64,000 bases of DNA from Planctomycetota bacterium. GTDB taxonomy: Bacteria > Planctomycetota > SZUA-567 > H5-PLA8. The notes under the pieces are model-generated. The model was not told the origin of the DNA and searched no databases. It saw nothing but the letters and a program-made list of their open reading frames with translations. This document shows, one piece after another, positions 53,169-61,596 of this stretch. The first letter of the stretch is position 1; every line of letters begins with the position of its first letter. The translations under genes and the position numbers were made by a program. The stretch spans positions 248,001-312,000 of the forward strand of contig JAOSKN010000001.1 of the NCBI GenBank assembly GCA_027493525.1, written 5' to 3'.

Positions 53169-54374
53169 ATGATCGCCGGACGCGAAGCGGCGCTCCGGTG
53201 TTGGCGGGAGACGCGCCGGCCCGAGGCGCTCGGCGCGCTGCTCAAGGCGCAGCGCGACCGCGCCTACTCGGTGGCCCTGCGCTTCACCGGCTCGCCGGCC
53301 GACGCCGAGGACATCGTTCAGGACGCGTTCCTGAAGCTGCTCTCCCGCACGCACGGATTCGAGAGCGGCGAAGCCTTCGAGCTGGCCGTCTACCGCGCGG
53401 TCGTGCAGTGCGCCCTCGACGCCTCGAAAGGCCGGCGGCGGCGCAGGCAGCACGAAGACGTGGCGGCGAGGAGCGGCGGCGTGGCCCACGACGAGTCCCA
53501 GACTACGCAGGCCGAACGCGCGGAACTCCGCGCGCTGCTGCGCGAGGCCGTGACCGAATTGGACGAAGACGAACGCGCGCCGGTCGTGCTCTGCTACCAC
53601 CAGGGACTCAGCGTGGTCCAGGCGGCGCAGGTGCTGGAACTGCCGCGCGAGACCGTCCGCGCGCGGCTCCACCGGGCGCTGGGACACTTAAAAGCATGGC
53701 TGGGCGCGCGGGAGAAGCGCGTCGGGCTGGCGCTGCTTCCGGCGCTGCTCTGGCAGGACGGGCAGGTTCGCGCGCCGGAGGCGCTCTGCCGCGCCTTGGA
53801 TGCGGCGCTGCCCGGGCCGGAATGCGCAAACGTCCCCGCCCAGCCGCAGCCCGGCCCGGCCGGCGTACTGCCCGCCGCCACGGCAGGTTGGACCCACTTC
53901 GCGGCCCTCTCGAGCGCCGCCGTGCTGGCGCTGGCGCTGGGCCTGATGAGCTTTGCCGGCAAGCGCGGCGGATCCGAAGGTCTGCCGCGTGATTCCTCGG
54001 CCGAAGCGGCGCGCGCCGCGACGGCCCCGAATTTAAACGTCGCCCCGGCGCCCGCGATGACGCCGGAGCCCCGAAACCCCAAGGAGGACGTACCGATGAA
54101 GAAAACCCTGAGCGCATTGGTCCTGGCGGGCGCGCTGGCCGCCCCGCTCTCCGCCCAGGCCGCCGACCCGAGCCCCGACGTCGCCGCGGTAATCAAGAAG
54201 ATCGCCGAACGCCGCGAGGCCAAAGCCGCCGCGACGGCCAAGGCCGCGCAGGCTTACCAGAAGGGCGAAGGCTACCGAGTTCAGGAAGGCGTGCGGACCA
54301 TCGTGCGGCCCGGCGGCGCCGGCGGCACGAATCCGGAGGTCGTAAAGGTCCAGGTGGGCGAAGGCAAGGAGTAG
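53169..54374 (+). CDS. ECF sigma factor with membrane segment, open frame continuing into a signal-peptide protein
   Basis: The ATG at 53169 has GGAG 6 nt upstream. Residues ~1-170 form an ECF sigma factor: region 2 (LKAQRDRAYSVALRFTGSPADAEDIVQDAFLKLL) and region 4 (LDEDERAPVVLCYHQGLSVVQAAQVLELPRETVRARLHRAL). A linker, one membrane helix (THFAALSSAAVLALALGLMSF) and a Pro/Ala-rich stretch follow. The frame then runs without a stop into MKKTLSALVLAGALAAPLSAQA, a signal peptide that has its own AAGGAGG site. Either the sigma factor is really 401 residues, or two genes are joined because a stop is missing or masked by an indel (an alternative-frame TGA lies at 54058). Confidence 0.78.
   Translation: MIAGREAALRCWRETRRPEALGALLKAQRDRAYSVALRFTGSPADAEDIVQDAFLKLLSRTHGFESGEAFELAVYRAVVQCALDASKGRRRRRQHEDVAARSGGVAHDESQTTQAERAELRALLREAVTELDEDERAPVVLCYHQGLSVVQAAQVLELPRETVRARLHRALGHLKAWLGAREKRVGLALLPALLWQDGQVRAPEALCRALDAALPGPECANVPAQPQPGPAGVLPAATAGWTHFAALSSAAVLALALGLMSFAGKRGGSEGLPRDSSAEAARAATAPNLNVAPAPAMTPEPRNPKEDVPMKKTLSALVLAGALAAPLSAQAADPSPDVAAVIKKIAERREAKAAATAKAAQAYQKGEGYRVQEGVRTIVRPGGAGGTNPEVVKVQVGEGKE
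54096..54374 (+). CDS. Small exported protein nested in frame at the end of the ECF sigma gene
   Basis: ATG 54096 has AAGGAGG about 8 nt upstream, one of the best ribosome binding sites in the window. The 92-residue product starts MKKTLSALVLAGALAAPLSAQAAD, a textbook Sec signal peptide, leaving ~70 mature residues rich in Ala, Lys and Glu (IKKIAERREAKAAATAKAAQAY) with GEGYRVQEGVRTIV near the end. It shares the frame of the preceding sigma factor. The next gene, another exported protein, starts 90 bp later, so it may belong to the regulated cell-envelope operon. Confidence 0.6.
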   Translation: MKKTLSALVLAGALAAPLSAQAADPSPDVAAVIKKIAERREAKAAATAKAAQAYQKGEGYRVQEGVRTIVRPGGAGGTNPEVVKVQVGEGKE

Positions 54375-54464
54375 TCCGGCGCGCGGAGGGGGCCCGGATT
54401 GGAAACCGGGTCCCCTGCTCCGCCGCCGCGAGGCGAAATCAAGGCGCTGAAAAAGGAGTCGATC

Positions 54465-55638
54465 ATGTACCGCAACCGATGCCTGGGATCTGCCGTGGCG
54501 CTGCTCCTGGCGTGCTCCGCCGCCATTGCCGCCGAGCCCGCTCCGGCCGCCGCCGAACCGACCTTCGAAGCGCAGCTCGAGACGCTCCAGGGCGCGTTCG
54601 CCGAAGCCGTGCGCACCCGCGACTGGACGATGCTCGAATTGGCCGCCGAGGGCTTCAAGGCTGCCGGCCTGAAGGGCGTGGAACTGGAGCTGGCCTGCAC
54701 CCGCGCCGAACGCGACGCGGCCCTCCCCGCCTACGGGCAATACGGCCACAGCGCGTTCACGCGCGCGACGGTCCTCACCTGGGGCCTTTGCGCCCGCGTG
54801 CTGGCCGGGCACGACGATTCACGAGCCGAATTGCGCGCATGGGCGGCGCGGGAACTCACCCCCGTCCCGCCGGCCGACTACAAGCTCTGGCAGAAGGAAC
54901 CCGCAGCCTACGCGAGCGCGAATAAAGCCTATGCCGAGTATCAGGGCGCCGCGGACCTGCGCGACAACGCGCTCCTGGCTCTCGCACGCCTGGGCGAGCC
55001 CGGCGTCCTGGAGCGCGCCTGCGCCTGCCTCCGGCAGATCGAAGCCCCCGCCGCCAAGCAGCAATGGGGCGGCTTCTCCGGCGGCTACAACCAGGTCCAT
55101 CCGCTCGTACTGGCCGTCCTCTTCGCCGATCCGCGCGAAGGCTGGACGAAGCTGATGGAAATCGTCAACCGCGACGGCGAGGAAGCTGCTGCCGGCGCGC
55201 AGCGGCAGATCCTGGGCAGTCTGCTCACCCTCTCCTCCAAGAACGGCGCCTGGGGCATGGCGCCACGCGAGTTCACGCTCGAGAAGGACCTGTCCGAGAA
55301 GCTCCCCACCGACGCGGGCGCCCAGTTGGCCGGCTCCTTCGCCGCCATGCTCAAGCGCTGGCAGCCAGCCGAAGGCGCGGGCTACGACTACACCCTGCAG
55401 AGCCTGCTCTACCAGGGCTACATGCTCCCGCGCGAACCGGAACAGAAGGAACTGCTCGCCGCGCTCGAAGAATTAAAAGGGACGGCTGGGCGACGGGCAA
55501 AACGCCAAGTACACCGCCCAGGCCATCGATCGCCTCATCGCGATGCAGCGCGGGCAGCCCATGCCCAACCCGCCCGCCGTCGTCCACCAGCCCGAAGCCC
55601 AGCCGGTCAAGCCCGTACCGGTGCCGGATCAGTTCTGA
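54465..55638 (+). pseudogene. Exported hypothetical protein with a C-terminal frameshift
   Basis: Start ATG 54465 has AAAAAGGAG upstream; signal peptide MYRNRCLGSAVALLLACSAAIA. The protein (~390 residues after repair) is alpha-helical, with repeated helix pairs (RDNALLALARLGEPGVLERACACLRQIE) resembling HEAT-like repeats. The register changes by +1 near 55477-55485 (TTAAAAGGGACGG), after which the frame LGDGQNAKYTAQAIDRLIAMQRGQP continues to a TGA at 55636-55638, close to a strong terminator. Left uncorrected, the frame ends in Arg-rich nonsense. It follows the ECF sigma and nested small protein genes and is probably co-transcribed. No family assigned. Confidence 0.65.
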
Positions 55639-55657
55639 CCGCCATTCGCTCCCAAAT

Positions 55658-55697
55658 AAAAAGGGCGCTTCGCGAAAATTCGCGGAGCGCCCTTTTT
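55658..55697. terminator. Bidirectional Rho-independent terminator
   Basis: A 14-bp stem with one wobble pair (GGGCGCTTCGCGAA paired with its complement, loop of two to four A) is flanked by five A on the left and five T on the right. It lies 20 bp after the repaired stop of the exported protein gene and confirms where that gene ends. Confidence 0.92.
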
Positions 55698-55870
55698 CTG
55701 TCACCCCGGATCAAGAATTACAACTCGTGAGTGGCCCGACCCTACGAGCCGGGATGTGCGCACTACTCTAGTAATCACTGCCGCAAACCGCACATTCCGT
55801 ATTCCCGCAATTCCCACTATAGCGCCCCAGACCACGCTTGTCATAATGATGGCATCCCCGGAGCCGCCCC

Positions 55871-57588
55871 ATGCCCAGCCACGCTTACCTGCCCCGCGCC
55901 TTCGCGCAGACCGTCGCCGACGCCGTCCCCGGCATGCTCGCGCACCAGCAGCCAGACGGCTGCCTGCGCTACGCGCCCGACGCGCCGATCGTCTACCCGC
56001 AGCAGGCGATTTTCCCGCTGGCCTTCTGCTACGCGGGACTCGACCCCGAACGCAAGCACACCGGCGACGCGAAACTGCTCGACGCGATCCGCCGGCTTGG
56101 CGCGTTCCTCGAGGCGACCTACAACCAGCAGGGCGAGTTCGAGTACGACTCCTACGGCATCAAGGTCAAGGGCGTCGATCAGCGCCTCACCTACGCCTGG
56201 GTCGAGGCCCTCCGCATCCTGCGCGAAGTCGGCGCCGACTGCGCCTACGATGCCTGGAGCGCGAAGATCCTCCGCGCCTGCGAGACCCTCATCGAACACC
56301 GCCTGGCGAAGCTGGTCGGGCTCACGCGCTTCGTCGGGCGCGTCACCGGCACCAGCATCAACCACGTCTCGCTCTACCTGACCACGCTCTACCGCGCCGG
56401 GACCGTTCTCGGGCGGAAGGACCTCGCGGACCTCGCCCTGCCCATGGCCCGCGCGCTGGCCGCGGACGTCCATCCGGACGGATACTGGGAAGAGCACGGC
56501 GACCTGCTCCGCAACGGCGGCCCCACGCCCAGTTACAACTACCTTACGCATTGCGCGATCGGCTTGTTCCGCGCGTGGACCGGCGAAGACGTCTTCCTCC
56601 GCGCGCTCGAACGGTCCACGCGCTTCCACGGGAACTTCTCGTACCCCGACGCGAGTTTCTTCGAACTGATTGACGAACGCGTCCGCCACGGCAAAGGTCC
56701 GCGCGTCTGGGGGCTCTTCGGCTTCTCGCACTGGGATTTCGGCCGCGGCATGGCCCGCGCGAAGTTCGAAGGTTGGCGCGCCGGCGAAGGCGACCTCGCC
56801 GCGACTTCCCCGAGATGCTCGCGCGGATGTGCGAGAACTTCCTCTACTGGCAGCCCGGCCCCGAAGCCCCCGCCCCCTTCGCCCGGGCGGACCACGCCGC
56901 GCGCCTCGCGCTCCCCGGCGGACTCTTCCGCGCCGGCGCCTGGGCCTTGGGCCTCAGCGCCATGCACGCCACCAACGCCGAGGATCCCGCCTACCGCGAG
57001 AACCGCTTCGCCCTCGAGAAGCAGAAGCTCTTCAGCGTCTGGCACCCCAAGACCGGCCTGCTCCTCGATGGCTCCCACGCCAAGGGGCAGCCGGAGAATT
57101 CCACCTTCTCGGCGAACGCGGCTTACGGGCTGGACTACTACCCCTGCGGAGGCGAGATCGGCGCGCGCGACGGCGGCTTCTTCGCGCGCGCCGCGTACAA
57201 GTCCTTCTACGGGAACGTCGATTTGCGCCCGGTCCGCGACGGCGAATTGCGCATTGAACTGAAGGTCGAGCCCGCCGGCAACCGCGGCTCGTTCCGCGCC
57301 GGCTTCACGCTCTGCGTGCTGGGCGAGGAACTCGTCACCCGCGCCGGCCGGCGCGTCAAGCTGGGCGACGAGCCGTTCGAACTCGCCGGCGCGGAACTCG
57401 GCGGCGGCTTCCGGCTCGGCCCGCTCGCGCTCGAAGGCCCGCCCGGGATGAGCGTGCACTGGCCCTACAAGCCGTTCAACTCCTACCACGCCGAGGGCCT
57501 CTGCACGCGCGGCGCCTGGCTGCTGCGCGTCGCCGTCGAGTTGCCGTTCGAGCGTCCCGCTGCGGGCTTCACGCTGCGGGTGGAATGA
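55871..57588 (+). pseudogene. Glycosidase-like (alpha-toroid) protein of unknown specificity, with one frameshift
   Basis: GGAG lies 7 nt before ATG 55871. After repair the protein is ~572 residues with no signal peptide. The first ~430 residues look like an (alpha/alpha)-barrel of the kind found in glycoside hydrolases and polysaccharide lyases (NQQGEFEYDSYGIKVKG, YAWVEALRILREVG, NHVSLYLTTLYRAG, THCAIGLFRAWTGED, FGFSHWDFGRG). The last ~130 residues are beta-rich. The register shifts by -1 near 56795-56805, where GEGDLAA should continue as RDFPEMLARMCENF. Proposed function is carbohydrate processing. Nothing in the surroundings defines the substrate. Confidence 0.68.
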
Positions 57589-57735
57589 CGGCGACGAGCG
57601 GCCTCGCGCGCCCGCCGGCCTCCCGTTCGATTCCGCGTGTTTCGGGAGCTTCAAAGCGTCCCGGATGAATGAGCGCCGCGGGCCGGTCCTCGGCGCTTCA
57701 CCCCGCCGCCGCAACCGGACGAGGCTTCCGGCCGC

Positions 57736-58245
57736 TTACTCGTCCTTGCCGTCTTCGTAGACCGTGCGCCGCCAAGCGTCCTTCTCCTTCTCTTCCTGCT
57801 GGCGGAAATTGTCCGTCTGCGCTTTCAGCGCCTCCAGGTATCGCCAGCGTTTCTCGGTCTCGGCCGGCGGCGGATTGAGGCTCAGCACCGCCGCGACCTT
57901 GACGCGCAGTTCGAAGAGCGGCGTCGGCTTGGGCAGGAAGTCGTACGCGCCGGCCTCCAGCGCCGCCATCGCCACCTCGTCGTCGCGCGTGGCGCTCAGA
58001 AACAGCACCGGCACGTCGCGTGTCTTGGGATTCTCGCGCATCAGGCGGCAGGCCGAGACGCCGTCCAGGTTCGGCATGTCCACGTCCATGATCACGACGC
58101 CGACGTTCAAGCCCGCTTTGCGCACGGCTTCGCGGCCGTCCCGCGCGAGCAGCACGGGATACCCGTCGTCCTCCAGCATCGTGCGCAAGATGTCACGGTT
58201 ATCCGGCTCGTCGTCCACGATCAGGATGGTGGGTTTCAGATCCAT
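57736..58245 (-). CDS. Single-domain response regulator with C-terminal WxYLEALK helix (paralogue)
   Basis: From ATG 58245 it has 169 residues: receiver with DDEPDN, phospho-acceptor D54 (VVIMDVDMP), KP motif (FLPKPTP), then a charged ~45-residue helix (RWRYLEALK ... RQQEEKEKDAW). It is closely similar over its whole length to the protein at 29749-30273, including SMLEDDGYPVLLARDG-like residues and DFLPKP. No good ribosome binding site precedes 58245 or the alternative ATG at 58278. It is an orphan: no kinase is adjacent. The 280-bp spacer upstream (58246-58525) holds nothing recognisable. Confidence 0.87.
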   Translation of the reverse strand: MDLKPTILIVDDEPDNRDILRTMLEDDGYPVLLARDGREAVRKAGLNVGVVIMDVDMPNLDGVSACRLMRENPKTRDVPVLFLSATRDDEVAMAALEAGAYDFLPKPTPLFELRVKVAAVLSLNPPPAETEKRWRYLEALKAQTDNFRQQEEKEKDAWRRTVYEDGKDE

Positions 58246-58525
58246 ACGGGGCCCATGGGTCTGGTCCGCTTCCAGCATGCACGAATTCTGCTGAAATGGA
58301 ATAGCGTGCAGGGAGCTTCGTTTCACCCCAACCACCCATGCGCATGAGAAGCTCCCGGCCTTGGCCGGCGCAAGATCAAGGCGTCGCACGGCGGACCCGA
58401 TGCGCTCCGCCGCCCAGCGTGCCGTCGCTCGCACATCGATTCCGCCGCCCGCACCGGCTCGTCGGCGCGTACTGGGGCTAACCGCCTGTTCGAGGATTGC
58501 CGGACGTGTGGCATGCGACGAGTCT

Positions 58526-59413
58526 TCAGCGCAGCAGCCTTCGGGCCAGGCAGGCGGCAGGCAGGCAGGCCGCGAGCAGGCCTACCGTCGCGTGCGCCGG
58601 GGGCAGGTCGAAGCGGTGGGCCAACATGAACCCCGCCCCCGCCGCGCCCAGCGCCAGGAGCGGCGCGACCGCCAGCATCGCGCCCAGTTCGCGGCAAAGC
58701 TGCCTGGCGGCCAGAGCCGGCAGCGCCAGGCATCCGAAGGCGTACAGCGTCCCGGCGCAGCGGATCGAGAGCGCCAATCCCAGTCCCAGCCAAGCCAGCA
58801 TGAGTGCGTTCCAACGCGCGACGTTCAGGCCCGCCGCCGCCGCCATCTCCGGGTCAACGGTCAGCAGCAGGAGCTTCCGCCAGCCGCCGGCCAGCAGCGC
58901 GGCGCTGCCCAGCGCGAAAAGCGCGCTCCAAGCCAGGTCCGCGCCGGTAGCGGCCAAGAGCGTCGAGGCGTGCAGGCGCTTGACCTCCTCCAGGCCGTGC
59001 GGCCCGTGCGCCAGCAGCAGCACCGCGCCGGCGGAGGAAGCCAGGAAGACCCAGGCCGTCAGCGCCTCGCGGCTCTCCTTGCGCCCGCCCAGCGTCGTCA
59101 ACCAGGCGCCGCCCACGCCGAAGGCCGCCGCCAGAGCCAGCGCGAAGCGCTCGTCCGGCTCGCCGCTCATGCCGTGCGCATGAGGATGCGCATGCGGGTC
59201 CTGCGTTTCCGAGGCGCCGGCGGCGGCCAACCCGCCCAGCGCCAGCGCCGCTGCCAGACCCAGCGCGGTGGCCTGCGCCACCGCCGCGCCGAGGAAGACC
59301 TGGTCGCGCGCGGCCAGCAGCACACCGCAAGCGCCCAGGCCGGCCGCCAGCAGCCAACCTGTCAGCCACGCATCGCCGAAGAGCGTCCAGGCTTCAAGGA
59401 ATTCGGTGAACAT
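58526..59413 (-). CDS. ABC-3 family metal transporter permease (ZnuB-like)
   Basis: About 295 residues with eight or so membrane helices; start ATG 59413 has GGAG 6 nt upstream, although the frame opens at a TTG overlapping the previous stop. The ABC-3 pattern is evident (LGACGVLLAARDQVFLGAAVAQATALGLA near the start, CAGTLYAFGCLALPALAARQLC later). A His-rich loop, DPHAHPHAHG, lies between early helices and probably binds the transported metal. It forms the membrane channel for zinc (or Mn/Fe) with the ATPase and binding protein encoded immediately upstream. Confidence 0.88.
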   Translation of the reverse strand: MFTEFLEAWTLFGDAWLTGWLLAAGLGACGVLLAARDQVFLGAAVAQATALGLAAALALGGLAAAGASETQDPHAHPHAHGMSGEPDERFALALAAAFGVGGAWLTTLGGRKESREALTAWVFLASSAGAVLLLAHGPHGLEEVKRLHASTLLAATGADLAWSALFALGSAALLAGGWRKLLLLTVDPEMAAAAGLNVARWNALMLAWLGLGLALSIRCAGTLYAFGCLALPALAARQLCRELGAMLAVAPLLALGAAGAGFMLAHRFDLPPAHATVGLLAACLPAACLARRLLR

Positions 59414-59430
59414 GGCGTGCTCCGCACGCT

Positions 59431-60537
59431 TCAATGCGCGCTGGCGGTATCGAGCGACCCAGCCACGGCGCGCCCGTTTTCAAGCCGCACCGTGTGCGTG
59501 CCAAGCCTGCGCGCCAGCGCCCGGTCGTGCGTTGAACAGACCAGCGTCAGGGTCGCCGTGCCGCGCAAACGCGCCAGTTCGTCCGCCAGGTCCTCGGCGC
59601 CTCGTGCGTCCAGCGCCGAGGTGGGTTCGTCGAGAAACAGCACGCTCGGCCGGCGCGCCAAGGCGCGCGCCAGCAGCAGCCTTTGGCGCTGTCCGCCGGA
59701 GAGTTCCGCGACCTCCATTCGCGCCTGCGCCGCCAATCCCGTGCGCGCCAGGGCTTCGGCCACGCGCGCGCGGGCCTCGCCGCGGCCCAGCCGCAGCCCC
59801 GCCAACCCCAGGCCCGCGTACTCGCGGACCGTCGTGCGCAACGCGGGCGGCAGCTCGAGTTGCTGCGGCACGTAGCCCCGCGCGGCGGGCTCGGCGCAGG
59901 CCACCGTCCCCCGCACGGGCGGCAACGTCCCCAGCAGCGTGCGCAGCAGGGTCGTTTTGCCCGAACCGTTCTCCCCCAAAAGAAACCACCACTCGCCCGC
60001 GCCTATACTGAAATTCACGCCGGAAAGCACGGCGCGGCCGAAATAGCCAGCGGCCAAGTCGCGTGCTTCGAGGCAGATTCCCGGGGACATGGTTCCAGTT
60101 TGACACGCCCGGCACGTGCGGCACAACCGCCGATTGGCCAGGTGCGCGGCGGCCAACCCCAACCCGCCGGCGGCCGTCCACAGGTGCGCTTGGGGAAGAC
60201 CGTGAAAGGCGCGCCCCAGCAGAAGCAAGCCCAAGGCCCCCGCTGCGGCGAGCGGCAACGCCGCGCGCCGATGCGCGCGGAACCCGATGCAGAAGCCCGG
60301 CAAAGCCACCCCTGCCACGCCTAACAGCAACGCCCATTCGACTTCTTCGCACAGGAGGAACCCGAGGCCGAGCAAGGGAAACGCGAGCGCTAGCAGCGGA
60401 AGCGCCAAACAATGGACGGCGCAAGCCAGGGAGAGGCAGGCCCCCGCCGCGTCGAGCCACGCCCGCATATCGGGATGCGAGGGAGAGGGGATCCCCTCGC
60501 GCGGGGAGGCCGGCACGGCAGGAGCGCGGGGCTTCAC
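59431..60537 (-). CDS. MerC-type membrane domain fused to metal ABC transporter ATPase (ZnuC-like)
   Basis: One open frame encodes two normally separate proteins. GTG 60537 overlaps the znuA-like stop as GTGA, so translation is likely coupled. Residues ~24-149 are a MerC-type four-helix domain with the metal-site cysteines of CLSLACAVHCLALPLL and a C-terminal CRTCRAC cluster. From residue ~150 (MSPGICLEARDL) follows a complete ABC ATPase: Walker A GENGSGKTT, Q-loop VPQQ, signature LSGGQRQR, Walker B VLFLDEPTSALD, H-loop STHDRAL. An internal ATG at 60090 exists but lacks a ribosome binding site. The fused protein would energise metal import and add a membrane Cys/His relay. Confidence 0.78.
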   Translation of the reverse strand: MKPRAPAVPASPREGIPSPSHPDMRAWLDAAGACLSLACAVHCLALPLLALAFPLLGLGFLLCEEVEWALLLGVAGVALPGFCIGFRAHRRAALPLAAAGALGLLLLGRAFHGLPQAHLWTAAGGLGLAAAHLANRRLCRTCRACQTGTMSPGICLEARDLAAGYFGRAVLSGVNFSIGAGEWWFLLGENGSGKTTLLRTLLGTLPPVRGTVACAEPAARGYVPQQLELPPALRTTVREYAGLGLAGLRLGRGEARARVAEALARTGLAAQARMEVAELSGGQRQRLLLARALARRPSVLFLDEPTSALDARGAEDLADELARLRGTATLTLVCSTHDRALARRLGTHTVRLENGRAVAGSLDTASAH

Positions 60538-61568
60538 CGGTTCGCCAGCGCCGCCGCCAGCGTGCGGACGTTGTGATCCAGCAGGTCGAGGTATTCGCCG
60601 GTTCCGGGCAGCGCCCCGGCCGAGTGGGCCAGCCGCGCGATCCGCGCGCCCGTCCGCCGCGAGACCAGTTCTGCACTTTTGGGATCGTAATGCGCGCTGG
60701 TCACGAGCACGCCGATCTTCCGTTCCTGCATCAGCTTCGTTACCTGCGCCAAGTGCCGGCTCGTGGGGCCCATCCCCGGCAGCGGCTCCAGGTGCGCGGC
60801 GATCTTCAGCCCGAAAGTGCGCGCCAAATACGGCCAGAGCGCGTGATCGTCCACCACCTCCGCGCCGCGGTGCGGCGCCATGGCGCCGAGCCAGCCGCCG
60901 AGCTTCGCGCGCTGCCCCTGGGACTCCAGGAAGCCCAGCAGCTTTCCGCCCGCGTGCAGCCGCGCGAGTTTCTCGGCGTCGTACGCGCCGGCCAGCTCCG
61001 GGCCGGCCAGCCGCTCGCACAGCGCGCGCCGGAATGCCGTGAGATTTTCCTCGAATTGAGCGCGCTGAGCGGGCCGCAATTCAGACAGGCGTTCCTTCAG
61101 GAAACCCGCGACCTTCAGCCCCTCCAGCGGATCGAGCAGGAAATGCGGATTTCCGCCGGGATGCACGTCGCCCATCGAGCGGTCCACGGGAACGGCAGGG
61201 ATCTCCAGGGGCTCGATGACCCTCGAACAATCCCAATGTCCTCCGCCGCCGGGTTGGACCCGCGCGTTCCGCGCCTGCTCCCACAACGCCGGCGCCCAGC
61301 CGATTTCCAGGTCCAGCCCGACCAGCGCCAGCGCGTCGGCCCGGGCCAGGCTCGTCACGAAACTGGGCTTGGCCTCCAGGAAATGCGCGTCCTCGGTCCC
61401 CTTGGCGAAGACCGTCGCCTCCACCGCGTCGCCCCCAATCGCGCGCACCAAGCTGCCGAGCTCGGGCAGCGTCGCGCAAACCTTGAGCTTCTCCGCCGGC
61501 TCCGAACCCTGCGCCGCGAACGCAAACGCGAATGCCAGGACCGCGGCCAGCCATCCCCGCCGAAGCAT
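60534..61568 (-). CDS. Zinc/manganese ABC transporter substrate-binding protein (ZnuA/TroA-like)
   Basis: The 344-residue precursor has a signal peptide (cleavage near AAQG, 21) and AAGGA 6 nt before the ATG. Cluster A-1 features are visible: metal-ligand histidines in EDAHFLEAKP and GGNPHFLLDP, VVDDHALWPYLARTFGL, and a terminal acidic/His region (TSAHYDPKSAELV). The long His/Asp-rich loop of many zinc proteins is absent. It should capture Zn(II) in the periplasm and deliver it to the permease. First gene of the transporter proper; the outer-membrane protein gene lies 28 bp upstream. Confidence 0.9.
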   Translation of the reverse strand: MLRRGWLAAVLAFAFAFAAQGSEPAEKLKVCATLPELGSLVRAIGGDAVEATVFAKGTEDAHFLEAKPSFVTSLARADALALVGLDLEIGWAPALWEQARNARVQPGGGGHWDCSRVIEPLEIPAVPVDRSMGDVHPGGNPHFLLDPLEGLKVAGFLKERLSELRPAQRAQFEENLTAFRRALCERLAGPELAGAYDAEKLARLHAGGKLLGFLESQGQRAKLGGWLGAMAPHRGAEVVDDHALWPYLARTFGLKIAAHLEPLPGMGPTSRHLAQVTKLMQERKIGVLVTSAHYDPKSAELVSRRTGARIARLAHSAGALPGTGEYLDLLDHNVRTLAAALANR

Positions 61569-61596
61569 GCAAGTTCCTTTCCCGGCGCGAACGCCG

